Shown: positions 35,746-43,865 of the stretch, piece by piece
Position numbering within the stretch: the stretch's first letter is position 1
Layout: each line of letters starts with the position of its first letter
DNA from: Brevundimonas sp. UBA6550
GTDB lineage: Bacteria > Pseudomonadota > Alphaproteobacteria > Caulobacterales > Caulobacteraceae
Length of the DNA stretch: 64,000 nt
Reading direction: 5' to 3'
Assembly (NCBI RefSeq): GCF_002434505.1
Contig: NZ_DJKE01000012.1
Location: forward strand, 186,001 to 250,000
Made by a program: the position numbers and the translations under genes
Notes under the pieces: model-generated
Told to the model about the DNA's origin: nothing
The model's input: only the letters and a program-made list of their open reading frames with translations
Databases searched by the model: none

Positions 35746-36869
35746 GCGAGCCCTCCGGGACGACGAGCCCGGTCATCGACGTGAACATGCTGAGGCGGAC
35801 GGCCATCGAGGCGCACGGCCTGATCCACGCCGACCGGGCCTACTGGCTCTACTACGACGAAACGAACAATATCCGGCGACTGCATCTCCAGGCCGACGCC
35901 TTCAACGTCCCGGATCTGAACTGCTGGGTGCTCGGCGGTCTCGGTCGTCGGGATTCGACCCCGATCGATGTCGCGCCGCTGAGGGCGCGGGCCTTCATCC
36001 AGCCCAACGCCGAGGAGCTGCATTTCGCGCTCTTCGGCCGGGGCGAGTTTCCGAAGGTCCTCGGGTCGAGGAAGCTCGAAACGTTTCTCGACTGGGCGCT
36101 GGAGGAAGACTTCCTCGTCCACTACCTCGCGCTCGACCCCTTCTACTGGTCCGTCGTCGATGTCGTCGACTCGGTGCTGGCGGCCGGGAAAATGCCGGAC
36201 GGCTTCGGGGAAACCCTGAAGTCGGACCTCTGCACCGTGCTTCGCGCCGACCGGGCCCGGACCGCGGCCCTGATGGCCCGGTTCGACTATCCCGACCTGA
36301 AGCCGGAAAACCGGCACGCCTTCATGACCGAGTTGATCGCCTTCGCGGAAGATCACGCCGGTCTGCTGGATCATTTCGGCTACCAGATGCTGCGGGGCCT
36401 GCTGCAGATGGGCCGCCACCATCCCTTGCCCTTCATAGAGGGCGGGGAAGCGCGGGTTCTGATCGACGGCTTCCGGGATTTCTTCCTGGAGCGCATCTGC
36501 ATCCTGAAGAATGCGAGCCACATCTTCGACGCCGAGGACGTCGTCTCCGGCGAGCTCGCCCGGATGACGTTGACCGACGGCGACGCCCCCTTTTGCAACT
36601 ATCGCTTCGTCGAGAGGTCGCATGACGATCCCGGCGTCCAAGCCTCCGATGTGATGGTCGGCTTCCTCGCCAAAGTCTTCAGCTGGATCTCCAGTGTGGA
36701 CGAGGACGAGGTTCGGGATTTGAAGGCCGCCCTGAGCCCGGCCCAGGCGCGCAACCGGGAGCGCCTCATCGGTCTTCTCGAGGCCAGCTACGCCGAGAAC
36801 GCGGCGTTCACGCACACAGTCGTCAGCCTCGCGGACCGACAGAAGGCCGCGATCTTCCTCGACTTCTGA
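35742..36869 (+). CDS. DUF3800-like protein coupled to the Abi_2 gene
   Basis: The protein of 375 residues contains YYDETNN (D39, E40) near the N-terminus, similar to the F-x-D-E-S/T motif of DUF3800, and near the C-terminus DDPGVQASDVMVGFLAKVF, similar to the QaADllAG segment of that family. DUF3800 proteins are predicted RNase H-fold nucleases of unknown role that occur on mobile elements and near defence genes. The chain is longer than many members, with an inserted helical middle. The GTG start overlaps the Abi_2 stop. Function as co-effector, antitoxin or processing nuclease is open. Confidence 0.72.
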   Translation: MSEPSGTTSPVIDVNMLRRTAIEAHGLIHADRAYWLYYDETNNIRRLHLQADAFNVPDLNCWVLGGLGRRDSTPIDVAPLRARAFIQPNAEELHFALFGRGEFPKVLGSRKLETFLDWALEEDFLVHYLALDPFYWSVVDVVDSVLAAGKMPDGFGETLKSDLCTVLRADRARTAALMARFDYPDLKPENRHAFMTELIAFAEDHAGLLDHFGYQMLRGLLQMGRHHPLPFIEGGEARVLIDGFRDFFLERICILKNASHIFDAEDVVSGELARMTLTDGDAPFCNYRFVERSHDDPGVQASDVMVGFLAKVFSWISSVDEDEVRDLKAALSPAQARNRERLIGLLEASYAENAAFTHTVVSLADRQKAAIFLDF

Positions 36870-36873
36870 GGAA

Positions 36874-36898
36874 ACGGGCCGACGGCTCGTCGGCCCGT
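36874..36898. terminator. Perfect 11-base hairpin between convergent genes
   Basis: ACGGGCCGACG-GCT-CGTCGGCCCGT lies directly after the DUF3800 stop and before the end of the ardC remnant on the other strand. The stem is perfect with a 3-base loop. There is no T run, but its place between convergent genes suggests a bidirectional transcription stop. Confidence 0.6.
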
Positions 36899-36905
36899 CC
36901 CGGCC

Positions 36906-37085
36906 TCAGGGCTGCAGACCGTGCAGATGGTCGACCGCCTTCTGCGCGTGCGAGGCCGCCGAGACGATGAAGCGCTTGTCGTCCTTCAGGACCTCGAGCC
37001 AGTTGGCGATATAGGCCGCATGGTCCTCGCGCGGTTCGAGGGCGAGCCCGAGGTCCGCGCAGAGGAAGGCGGCGCCGAGCTCGGC
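36906..37085 (-). pseudogene. ardC: 3' part of an interrupted ardC-type antirestriction gene
   Basis: This stretch encodes the C-terminal end of an ArdC-type protein: AELGAAFLCADLGLALE, then REDHAAYIANWLEVLKDDKR and a final AQKAVDHLHGLQP. It closely matches the end of the intact ArdC at 40663-41532 (AELTASFLLADLGIAHD, DHAAYIASWLQVLKNDSR). The frame is foreign upstream of 37085. Its missing front part is at 47192-47899, separated by the 10.1-kb element; the two halves join in frame at ...EELVA / ELGAAF... Confidence 0.85.
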
Positions 37086-37089
37086 CACA

Positions 37090-37102
37090 TATCCTGACAG
37101 TC
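37090..37102 (+). repeat. Left terminal inverted repeat of the mer element
   Basis: TATCCTGACAGTC, 4 bases inside the ardC junction, matches the right end in inverted orientation with two mismatches. Confidence 0.7.
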
Positions 37103-37105
37103 CAG

Positions 37106-37471
37106 CCCCAATCCGGGGTTCGAGGAAGAAAACCATCGGCTGCCTCCAGCACTGCCCAAAAACCGCATCGGCCTCCCCCGAGGCGGGGGTGGGCGGCGAG
37201 AGCGACCGAAGAGGCCCGTTCGAGCGGCGGGCTGCACCCGCAGGGGCGAAATGAAATGGAGCAGCCCGGCGAAGCCGGGGCTTGCAGCCCGCCGTGGCGG
37301 GCCTAGCAGGGAGCGCCGACCACCTCCGCGTCGGAAGGGAGGCCCAAAAAGTAGCGCCGCCGCGTCAGCGGCGTCCGCAGATCAGGCGGGCGACAGCCCG
37401 CTATCGTCTTTCGCGACAGGCTGCCGCCCGCCCGCGGGCGAGCACTGGTGACGGATCGTGCGCGGCGTCGC
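37106..37471. other. Non-coding left end of the mer element
   Basis: No gene is seen. The stretch is rich in short hairpins (CTCCCCCGAGGCGGGGGTGGG near 37172; GCCCGGCGAAGCCGGGG near 37264; GGGCTTGCAGCCCGCCGTGG near 37277; GCCGCCGCGTCAGCGGCG near 37357), which may serve as recombinase sites or terminators for the leftward mer operon ending at 37472. Confidence 0.5.
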
Positions 37472-38818
37472 CTAGAGCATGTAGCCGATATCCGAGGCGC
37501 CGGTCGGATAGGCAAACATGGTGGAGCGTAGATCGGCCGCGGTGAGGCCGTGGCGGATGGCCAGGCCGAAAAGGTTGATCACCTCGTCGGCGTTCGGCCC
37601 GACGAGATGCGCGCCGAGGACGAGGTCCGTCCGCTCGTCGATCAGAACTTTGTGGCCATAGACCGGCTCGGCGAGCCGGCGGGCGGTGAACCAGTCCGGC
37701 GTCGAGGCCGCGTTAACCCGGAACTTGAGGCCGCTGCGGCGCGCCGCCTCTTCCGAAAGCCCGACGGCGGCGATCGGCGGCACGGTGAAGGCGACGCTCG
37801 GAACACCGCGATAGTCGGGCTCGCGCGATGGACCTTGCAGGAGGTTCGCGGCGACGATCTTCGCGTCGTGGCTCGACACCGGGGTCAGGGGCGGCCCGAC
37901 GCCGGCGGCGTCACCGGCGGCATAGACCCGCGGGTTGGAAATGCTGCGCAGATGCGCATCGAGCTGCAGTCGTCCGTCTTGCACCGCGACCTGCCCGGTG
38001 GACAGGTCGAGGCTGCCGAGATCGGGACGACGCCCGGCAGCATGAATGACGAGATCGCAGGCGACCTCCAGGTCCGGCGCTCCCTGGCGAGAGGCACGCA
38101 CCTGCAGGCCGTCCCCGTTCCGCTCGACCCGTGTGACCGCGGTGCCGGTCTCGATGCGAATGCCGAGCGCCGTGAACCGCGGTGTGAGCCAGCCCACCAG
38201 GTCGGGATCGAAATGCGGCAGCAGCCGGCTAGCGCGCTGCAGGATCGTGACTTCGGCGCCGGCACGTGCGGCCAGATGCGAGAACTCCGCGGCGACATAG
38301 CCGCCGCCGATCAGCACGATCCGGCGCGGCAGCGTCTCCAGCTCGAGGAAAGCGTCGCTCGTGCTGACCAGCTCCTCGCCTGGAATGCCGAGCGGGATCG
38401 GCCCCGCGCCGGTTGCGATCAGGATATGCTGGGCCTGCAACGTCCGACCGTCGACCGCGACCGCGTCCGGGCTTGCGAAGCGCGCTAGCCCGTGGAAGGC
38501 GTCGACGCCCAGCTTGGCGTAGCGGCGTTCCTGCTTGGCGGGGACCGGATCGGTAAAGCTGCGCTTGAACGCCATCAGGCTCGGCCAATCGATCGCCAGG
38601 TCGCCGCCGACACCATGTCCGGCCATGCGAGCGGCGGCATCGATCGCCTCTTCGCCGCTGACCAGCATCTTCTTGGGATCGCAGCCCCGTAGCGCACAGG
38701 TGCCGCCGAACGGGCGGTGGTCGATGACGGCGACGGACCATCCGGCGGCGCGGACCTGGCCGATCGCGACCTGGGCGGCTGTTCCGCTGCCGATGACGAT
38801 CAGGTCGTAATGGGCCAT
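37472..38818 (-). CDS. MerA-like FAD/NAD(P)-dependent disulfide oxidoreductase lacking the C-terminal cysteine pair
   Basis: The 448-residue protein belongs to the glutathione reductase / mercuric reductase family: FAD-binding IGSGTAAQVA at the start, redox CALRGC (C41, C46) in GGTCALRGCDPKKM, a second GxGxxxAEF (GGGYVAAEFSHLA) for NAD(P)H, and the central YAAGDAAG. Classical mercuric reductase needs a C-terminal vicinal Cys pair (CCAG); here the chain ends GASDIGYML without cysteines and also lacks the N-terminal metal-binding domain. It may reduce another disulfide or be an unusual Hg(II) reductase. The gene overlaps the merB-like gene by 19 bases at the end of the operon. Confidence 0.75.
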   Translation of the reverse strand: MAHYDLIVIGSGTAAQVAIGQVRAAGWSVAVIDHRPFGGTCALRGCDPKKMLVSGEEAIDAAARMAGHGVGGDLAIDWPSLMAFKRSFTDPVPAKQERRYAKLGVDAFHGLARFASPDAVAVDGRTLQAQHILIATGAGPIPLGIPGEELVSTSDAFLELETLPRRIVLIGGGYVAAEFSHLAARAGAEVTILQRASRLLPHFDPDLVGWLTPRFTALGIRIETGTAVTRVERNGDGLQVRASRQGAPDLEVACDLVIHAAGRRPDLGSLDLSTGQVAVQDGRLQLDAHLRSISNPRVYAAGDAAGVGPPLTPVSSHDAKIVAANLLQGPSREPDYRGVPSVAFTVPPIAAVGLSEEAARRSGLKFRVNAASTPDWFTARRLAEPVYGHKVLIDERTDLVLGAHLVGPNADEVINLFGLAIRHGLTAADLRSTMFAYPTGASDIGYML

Positions 38819-39579
38819 GGCAATATCCCTCCGAGCATCGGTGCAAAGATCGCGCGGCCGACCTGGAGGGCCTCGCGCAGGGTCAGGCGAATGCCGTCGC
38901 GGGCGGTCACGGAACCGTCCATACGCCAGGCTTCAAGATGATCGGCATGGCAGAAGAAAGCCTGCTGAGTGCAGAGCGAAGACGCTGCACAGCCGCCGGT
39001 GTAGCGATGACCGGACCAGACGAGAATCCCCTCGGGCACGACGTCGCCCAAGGTGCAGCCCCGGTCGTGGACATGGATCGCAAGCGAGCGCCGGCATTGG
39101 CGGCATGACGAGCGGATGAGGCTGGCGTGCGGTGCGATCGTGCAGATCCCCAGCGCGTCGAGGGCGCACATGGCTCCCATCGTGATACCCGCGGCCTCCA
39201 CCTGATGCTCACTGGGAGCATCGGTGAAAGGATAGGCGCCGCTCACTCGGCCGTCGCCGTCGAGGACCACGAGATCGCGTCCGGCGAGCCGGTGGAGCGC
39301 TGCGGCCACGTCGCCGGGCGGGAGCGCAACCGCGGCAGCGATCTCCACCGGCGCCGGCGCGTGGCCCTGGGTGACATAGGCCCGGAGGATGGCACGCCGC
39401 ACCTCGTCCTCGGTGCTGTCGATGCCATGCCACCTGCGGCCGATAAATGCCGCGAACAGCGCTGTCAGGACCGAATGGGCGCTTGGCGCGGTGACCGCAG
39501 TCCAGTCCGGGACGACGGTGCCGTCGGGGAATGCAACCGTCGGTTCAGGGGCAGCGTCAGCGGGGGTGGCAAGCGTCAC
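38800..39579 (-). CDS. merB: Organomercurial lyase (MerB-type)
   Basis: The protein of 259 residues contains the MerB active-site pattern C-A-L-D (C138 and D141, matching C96/D99 of the plasmid R831b enzyme) and a later cysteine in AFFCHADHLEAWR (C210, matching C159). MerB cleaves the carbon-mercury bond of organomercurials, releasing Hg(II). Additional cysteines (SSCRQC, GGCAASSLC) are extra relative to the classic enzyme. The start is a GTG at 39579. It lies between the GDCCVxC gene and the MerA-like oxidoreductase, as in other mer operons. Confidence 0.8.
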   Translation of the reverse strand: MTLATPADAAPEPTVAFPDGTVVPDWTAVTAPSAHSVLTALFAAFIGRRWHGIDSTEDEVRRAILRAYVTQGHAPAPVEIAAAVALPPGDVAAALHRLAGRDLVVLDGDGRVSGAYPFTDAPSEHQVEAAGITMGAMCALDALGICTIAPHASLIRSSCRQCRRSLAIHVHDRGCTLGDVVPEGILVWSGHRYTGGCAASSLCTQQAFFCHADHLEAWRMDGSVTARDGIRLTLREALQVGRAIFAPMLGGILPWPITT

Positions 39580-39588
39580 GGCTTGTCT

Positions 39589-39816
39589 TCAGCCGCAGCA
39601 GGACGCGCCCTTGCCCTCGATCTGGATCGGCGGACACGGAACGTCGCCATAGGAACAAAAGACGCAGCAATCGCCCTGCTTGGGCTTGAGGACCGCGCCG
39701 CAGCCCCGGCAGTCATAGAAAAACTGGCATGCGTTGGTCGGCATCGTCTCGGTCGCCTGATGTCCGCAGTGCGGACAGGTCAGGGTCGAGTGCAGCTCCG
39801 GAACGACGTCAGACAT
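39589..39816 (-). CDS. GDCCVxC-domain small protein of the mer operon
   Basis: The 75-residue protein is cysteine-rich with two CxxC pairs at the start (LTCPHCGH, YDCRGCG), then GDCCVFCSYGDVPCPP, which defines the GDCCVxC-domain family, and ends in CCG. Proteins with this motif are regularly found in mercury-resistance operons and some homologues are selenoproteins; here the codons are ordinary Cys. It may carry Hg(II) between transporter and reductase, though this is unproven. It overlaps the merT stop by 8 bases. Confidence 0.8.
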   Translation of the reverse strand: MSDVVPELHSTLTCPHCGHQATETMPTNACQFFYDCRGCGAVLKPKQGDCCVFCSYGDVPCPPIQIEGKGASCCG

Positions 39817-40168
39817 AGCTATAACCCGCCCAGAGCAGTGCCGCGCCGACCAATAGGCCGGCGAGAGTGAGGATGCGCGTCCAGCGCGGCGTGCACACGC
39901 CGTCCGGGCCGCAGCGCATGGCGGCGAGTTGCTGGCGCAATAGCAGCGCGGCGCCGGCGACGAGGCATAATGCGCCGATCACGAGGAGCGGCGTGCGATA
40001 GGGCGCGGAGACGACGGCCACGCCGCTGAGCCAGGCCGCGCCGATGCCGGCGGATGCCAAGAGGATCGGCAGTGCGCAGCAGGCAGCGACGCCGAACGCG
40101 GCGGCGATCCCCGCCAGGGTAAGCGCGGCGGTACTTATCCCCTTGGGCGGGCTTGGTGTCTGGGTCAC
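39809..40168 (-). CDS. merT: Mercuric ion transporter MerT
   Basis: The 119-residue inner-membrane protein has three hydrophobic segments, the vicinal cysteines in AACCALPILLASAGIG (C30, C31) in the first helix and the second pair in MRCGPDGVC (C86, C92) on the cytoplasmic loop. MerT brings Hg(II) into the cell for reduction. It starts with GTG at 40168 after AAGGAG, first gene of the leftward operon. No merP is seen beside it. Confidence 0.88.
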   Translation of the reverse strand: MTQTPSPPKGISTAALTLAGIAAAFGVAACCALPILLASAGIGAAWLSGVAVVSAPYRTPLLVIGALCLVAGAALLLRQQLAAMRCGPDGVCTPRWTRILTLAGLLVGAALLWAGYSYV

Positions 40169-40197
40169 GGGCGACTCCTTGTGGCGGGCATGCAGCT

Positions 40198-40228
40198 ATC
40201 CTACCATCTGTAGCGACTACAGACTCAA
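40198..40228 (-). promoter_or_regulatory. MerR-type promoter/operator of the mer operon
   Basis: Read leftward: -35 TTGAGT (40228-40223), a 19-base spacer, and -10 TAGGAT (40203-40198). The spacer carries the dyad TCTGTAGCGACTACAGA centred near 40215. This is the standard mer-operon promoter that MerR represses without mercury and activates with it. Transcription should start about 25 bases before the merT GTG. Confidence 0.85.
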
Positions 40229-40242
40229 GAGGTATTTTGAAG

Positions 40243-40659
40243 ATGGCCGCAACCGCCGCGATCCAGATCGGCGAACTCTCGCGCCGTACCAGCTGCAACA
40301 TCGAGACGATCCGCTATTACGAGCGGATCGGGCTGCTGCCCGTTCCGCCGCGGCGGGGCCGTTACCGCAGCTACGGTCGGGAGGACGTGGCTCGCCTGGG
40401 CTTCGTGCGCCGTGCGAGGGAGCTGGGCTTCACCCTTGACGAGGTGCGCGCCTTGCTCGGACTCGCGGCCGGCGGCCAGGCCTCCTGCACCGAAGTCCGC
40501 GAGCTCGCGGCGTCGCATCTGCAGGATGTGCGCGCGCGGATCGCGGACCTCAGGCGGATGGAACGGGTTCTGGCAGACTCGGTGCGAGCCTGCGATGCCG
40601 GTCAGGATCCGGGCTGTCCGCTGCTTGATGCGCTCGGCGCCGAGGTGCGGGCCGCGTGA
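40243..40659 (+). CDS. merR: MerR mercury-responsive regulator
   Basis: The 138-residue protein has the MerR winged helix (IQIGELSRRTSCNIETIRYY, ERIGLLPVP) and the RSYGREDVARLGFVRRARELGF segment. The mercury-binding cysteines are present as SCTEV near residue 87 and the C-terminal pair CDAGQDPGC, with one residue fewer between them than the C117-C126 spacing of Tn501 MerR. It is divergent from merT with the dyad promoter in between and so regulates both directions. Confidence 0.87.
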   Translation: MAATAAIQIGELSRRTSCNIETIRYYERIGLLPVPPRRGRYRSYGREDVARLGFVRRARELGFTLDEVRALLGLAAGGQASCTEVRELAASHLQDVRARIADLRRMERVLADSVRACDAGQDPGCPLLDALGAEVRAA

Positions 40660-40662
40660 GCG

Positions 40663-41532
40663 TCACGGCTGCTGGGCGTGCATCCAATCGGCCGCCGCCT
40701 GCGCCTTGCTGGCCGCAGTGAAGATCGCGCGGCTGTCGTTCTTCAGCACCTGAAGCCAGGAGGCGATATAGGCGGCATGATCGGGACGCGGATCGTGCGC
40801 GATGCCGAGGTCGGCAAGCAGGAACGAGGCGGTCAGCTCGGCGGTCGCTTCCTCCATCGCGAGCGCGTCCTTGGTCCACCTGGCGCTGAAATCCCGGTCG
40901 AGCCGATGCGCCGCGCCGCTGGCATGGGCACACTCGTGGATATGGGTGCCGTAGAATCCATGCGCGCTACGGAAGGTTGCGAAGTGCGGCATGTAGATGC
41001 GGTCTTCGCCGAGATGGTAATAGGCGCTGCTCGACCCGTAGACCGTGTCGATACCGAGCGCGGCGATGAAGGCCTCGGCGGCCGCAAGGCGCTCGCTCTC
41101 GGGCAGGACCGGCCCGGGCTCGGGCGCGTAGCCGTCGACCTGATCGGCGTTGAACAGGCTGAACGCCCGGGCGAAGAGCCGCCGTCCCTTGCCGCCATCT
41201 TCGTCATCCTGCTCGTCGTCGCGCCGGCTGATCTCCTTCCAGAGGACGCCGAGGCTGGCCTGCTCGCCCTTGCGGACCTGGGCGCCGCGGTCCTGCCACT
41301 GACGATAAGTGCCCCAGACCCCGCTCGCATAGCCGCCGCCATAGGCCGCCGCCCAGAGCGACACCGTGTTGATGCCGCGATAGGGCTTGCCGCTGGCGAT
41401 GTTGGTCGGCCGGGTGACATCGGCGCCGCTGTGATGCCATGGCATGCGCCAGTTGCCCGTACCGGCTTCGATCGCTGCAAGGATCGCCTCGGTGACCCGA
41501 GTATAGACGTCGGCTCGTACCTGAGTTGGCAT
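40663..41532 (-). CDS. ardC: Intact ArdC-type antirestriction protein
   Basis: The 289-residue protein has an N-terminal single-strand DNA-binding domain (W-rich NWRMPWHHSG and PYRGINTVSLWAAA) and a C-terminal zincin-type metallopeptidase domain with HECAH (H199, E200, H203) and RLDRDF. ArdC-type proteins protect incoming DNA during conjugation. This copy belongs to the mer element and is clearly distinct in sequence from the split copy that flanks the element. It is convergent with merR, 3 bases from its stop. Confidence 0.85.
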   Translation of the reverse strand: MPTQVRADVYTRVTEAILAAIEAGTGNWRMPWHHSGADVTRPTNIASGKPYRGINTVSLWAAAYGGGYASGVWGTYRQWQDRGAQVRKGEQASLGVLWKEISRRDDEQDDEDGGKGRRLFARAFSLFNADQVDGYAPEPGPVLPESERLAAAEAFIAALGIDTVYGSSSAYYHLGEDRIYMPHFATFRSAHGFYGTHIHECAHASGAAHRLDRDFSARWTKDALAMEEATAELTASFLLADLGIAHDPRPDHAAYIASWLQVLKNDSRAIFTAASKAQAAADWMHAQQP

Positions 41533-41687
41533 GATCTGAACTCCGCTTGCCCGTCGGGGGCCATCCCCGGCGGCGGAGCTCGACTAGCGCCGGGCACAAG
41601 CGCGGTTGCGCACCCGTAGGGCCGCAGCGAAGCGGAGGACGGCAACGCCGTTGCGCCAGCGCGCCGACCGGCGCAGAGCTTCCGCCG

Positions 41688-43865
41688 TCAGCCGGGGTTG
41701 GCCTCCGGCGGCGCGGGGCCGATGGCGTCGATCACGGTAGTGAGCCGGTTGATCTCGGTGGCGAGTGCATGGCGTTGAAGATCCGACAGACGTCGTTCGC
41801 GCAGCAATGCCCTGGCATCATCGGCCGCGCGTTCCCAAGCTGGCCTGTGACGGGCGGTGATGCAGGCGTTGGGACAGCGGGTCGGCTCGCACAGCGCCGT
41901 GAGCGGCTGCTTGGGATCGGGGGTGGTCACGCGCTTGAGGCAGAGCGCGGTGGCGGGATCGAAGAAGCAATCCGCGAGGAGGCCGACATGGAGGGTTCGC
42001 GCGACGCTGGCGAGCATGACACGTAGCCGGGAGCGGTCGGCGATCATGGCGGGCAAGGGCCCGAGCTGCACGGCCGCATCGTCGAGCGTCCGCGCGATGC
42101 GTGGTCCCGCCGGCCCCGCGAGTGAGGCACCGCCCTGCCGCCGGTCGAAATAGTCCAGCAGGTCGCCCTGCTGACCGAGCCGGCGCTGCGCCTCGACCTC
42201 GGCGCGAAACCCCGATGCGCTGGTTCCGGCATAGCCCTCGAAAGCGGCGACCGAGGCGTGCTTATACTGGATCATGCCGGCGATGGTGCCGAACGGACGG
42301 TTGGCGATGTGCCATGCGATGGTGCGGCGGAACTGCCGCGTCGTTATGCGCCACGGCTTGCCACCGGGTCCGGACGGGATGACCGGCACATCAGGGCTGC
42401 CGAAGGCAGCGTTGAGGTGGTCGCGGAAGGCGTTGAGTTGGCGGACCACCTCGCTCGACAGATGCGTCTTGGTGGCGGCGCCGGGGCGTAGCACCGGCCA
42501 GAGCGTATCGCTGCCGCTGGCGCGCGTCGGTCTTGCCGACAGGCGTTCAAGCACCGCTATCGCGTCTGCGACCGGCTCGATCGTCACCCAGCTCGCCGCC
42601 TCGCCCATGGTCGACCGACGCTTGTAGATGGTCGATCGAATGCGATGCCGCTCGACCAGGCCATCCTCGCTGCGCGCGATCGAGAGGCACCCCCGCCGCA
42701 TCGCCTGCACCTCGCAGTCGCGCATGCCGGTGAGGTAAGCGCACACTATATAGGCGGCCGCCTGAAGCATCCGTTCCTCTTGTGCGAGCGTCTTCGCATC
42801 GAAGCGTGCGCGCCATGGCCGACCGCTATCGGGATCAATCGAGATCGGCGTGTCCATGCCGCCCACTTCGACGCCCAGGTCGGCGGCAGCGGCTTCGATC
42901 AGGGCGGAGACGCCCTTGGCGAGTCCGAAATGCATGGCCGGTTCCGCCTCAGCATCGACACCGGCATGAAGATGGAGAAGATGGACGTTGATCGGCGGCG
43001 TCGCTTCTCCGGTGCGGGGATCGGTGCGCGTGACGCCGTTATGCGCGGTCGTCCAGATCGGCACGCCGCGGCCTTGCCGGGCTCGACGCGCGATATGGCG
43101 CTCGAGGCGCGCGCGCTGCCGCAGGCGGCGCTCTGCGCCAGGCAGTCCGCGCTCGGCGGCAAGCAGCCGGGCGCGGCGCGCCTCGAGCCGATCCAGCGCG
43201 GCCCGAGCCGATAGAATATCGTGCGCGAAGACGGTGACGTAGCGCAATGACCAGGCGAGCAGTGCGGCGATGACATCTTCCGGAAACCGCGGGGTACGGT
43301 TCTCAACGACGTGCCGATAGCCTGCGACGCGGGCGGGTGCCTGTCCGGCCCAGGGCTCAAACGCGAGGCCTCCGCCAGCGAGGCGGTCACGATAGTGATA
43401 GAGATCGGAGACCACTTCGAGGAGGTGGCCGACTATGACGGGTCGCCGGGCAGAATCGTGGCGAAGATGCCTGGCATAGGCATCGGCCAGCGCCTGATCG
43501 ATGCGGCCAAGGTCGAGCCCTCCAAGCGTCAGGCGCGCGAAGGCGAAGAACCGGCGTGCGCGGTTGAATGCCTGGCGGATGCTCGCCGGCGGCAGCTTCG
43601 GGCGGTAGCCGGGAAGATCGACGTTGAGGCGGGCGTAGAGATAGGCACGCATCGCCGCCTGCACATCGGCATGTTCGAGCACGTCGAAATGCACGGTGAC
43701 ATGGCAGCGCCGCGCGTTCTCGCGGAACACGGCGGGACCGAGATCCCAGCTTGAGTCGCCGACCCGCGACAGCTCTTCGCGGGCGTGGCCCGCCTTGAGC
43801 GGCGCAGTGGCCAGCACGGGCCGATCGTCGAACGCGGGTGCGCGGGCATGGGCGGGCGTGATCAT
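41688..43865 (-). CDS. Tyrosine recombinase, third of an overlapping trio
   Basis: This 725-residue protein has a C-terminal integrase-like catalytic region: TGMRDCEVQAM (first Arg), TTRQFRRTIAWHIAN (second box) and QYKHASVAAFEGYAG with the likely nucleophilic Tyr. A long N-terminal part is helical and probably DNA-binding. After the catalytic domain there is a Cys cluster (ADCFFDPATALC, CEPTRCPNAC). The ATG at 43865 overlaps the stop of the second gene (ATGA). Translation of all three is thus coupled. Confidence 0.8.
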   Translation of the reverse strand: MITPAHARAPAFDDRPVLATAPLKAGHAREELSRVGDSSWDLGPAVFRENARRCHVTVHFDVLEHADVQAAMRAYLYARLNVDLPGYRPKLPPASIRQAFNRARRFFAFARLTLGGLDLGRIDQALADAYARHLRHDSARRPVIVGHLLEVVSDLYHYRDRLAGGGLAFEPWAGQAPARVAGYRHVVENRTPRFPEDVIAALLAWSLRYVTVFAHDILSARAALDRLEARRARLLAAERGLPGAERRLRQRARLERHIARRARQGRGVPIWTTAHNGVTRTDPRTGEATPPINVHLLHLHAGVDAEAEPAMHFGLAKGVSALIEAAAADLGVEVGGMDTPISIDPDSGRPWRARFDAKTLAQEERMLQAAAYIVCAYLTGMRDCEVQAMRRGCLSIARSEDGLVERHRIRSTIYKRRSTMGEAASWVTIEPVADAIAVLERLSARPTRASGSDTLWPVLRPGAATKTHLSSEVVRQLNAFRDHLNAAFGSPDVPVIPSGPGGKPWRITTRQFRRTIAWHIANRPFGTIAGMIQYKHASVAAFEGYAGTSASGFRAEVEAQRRLGQQGDLLDYFDRRQGGASLAGPAGPRIARTLDDAAVQLGPLPAMIADRSRLRVMLASVARTLHVGLLADCFFDPATALCLKRVTTPDPKQPLTALCEPTRCPNACITARHRPAWERAADDARALLRERRLSDLQRHALATEINRLTTVIDAIGPAPPEANPG

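Noticed and set aside
37472..38818. Calling this gene merA outright
   Set aside because: The C-terminal vicinal cysteines required in classic mercuric reductase are absent, and the N-terminal metal-binding domain is missing; family membership alone is not enough.
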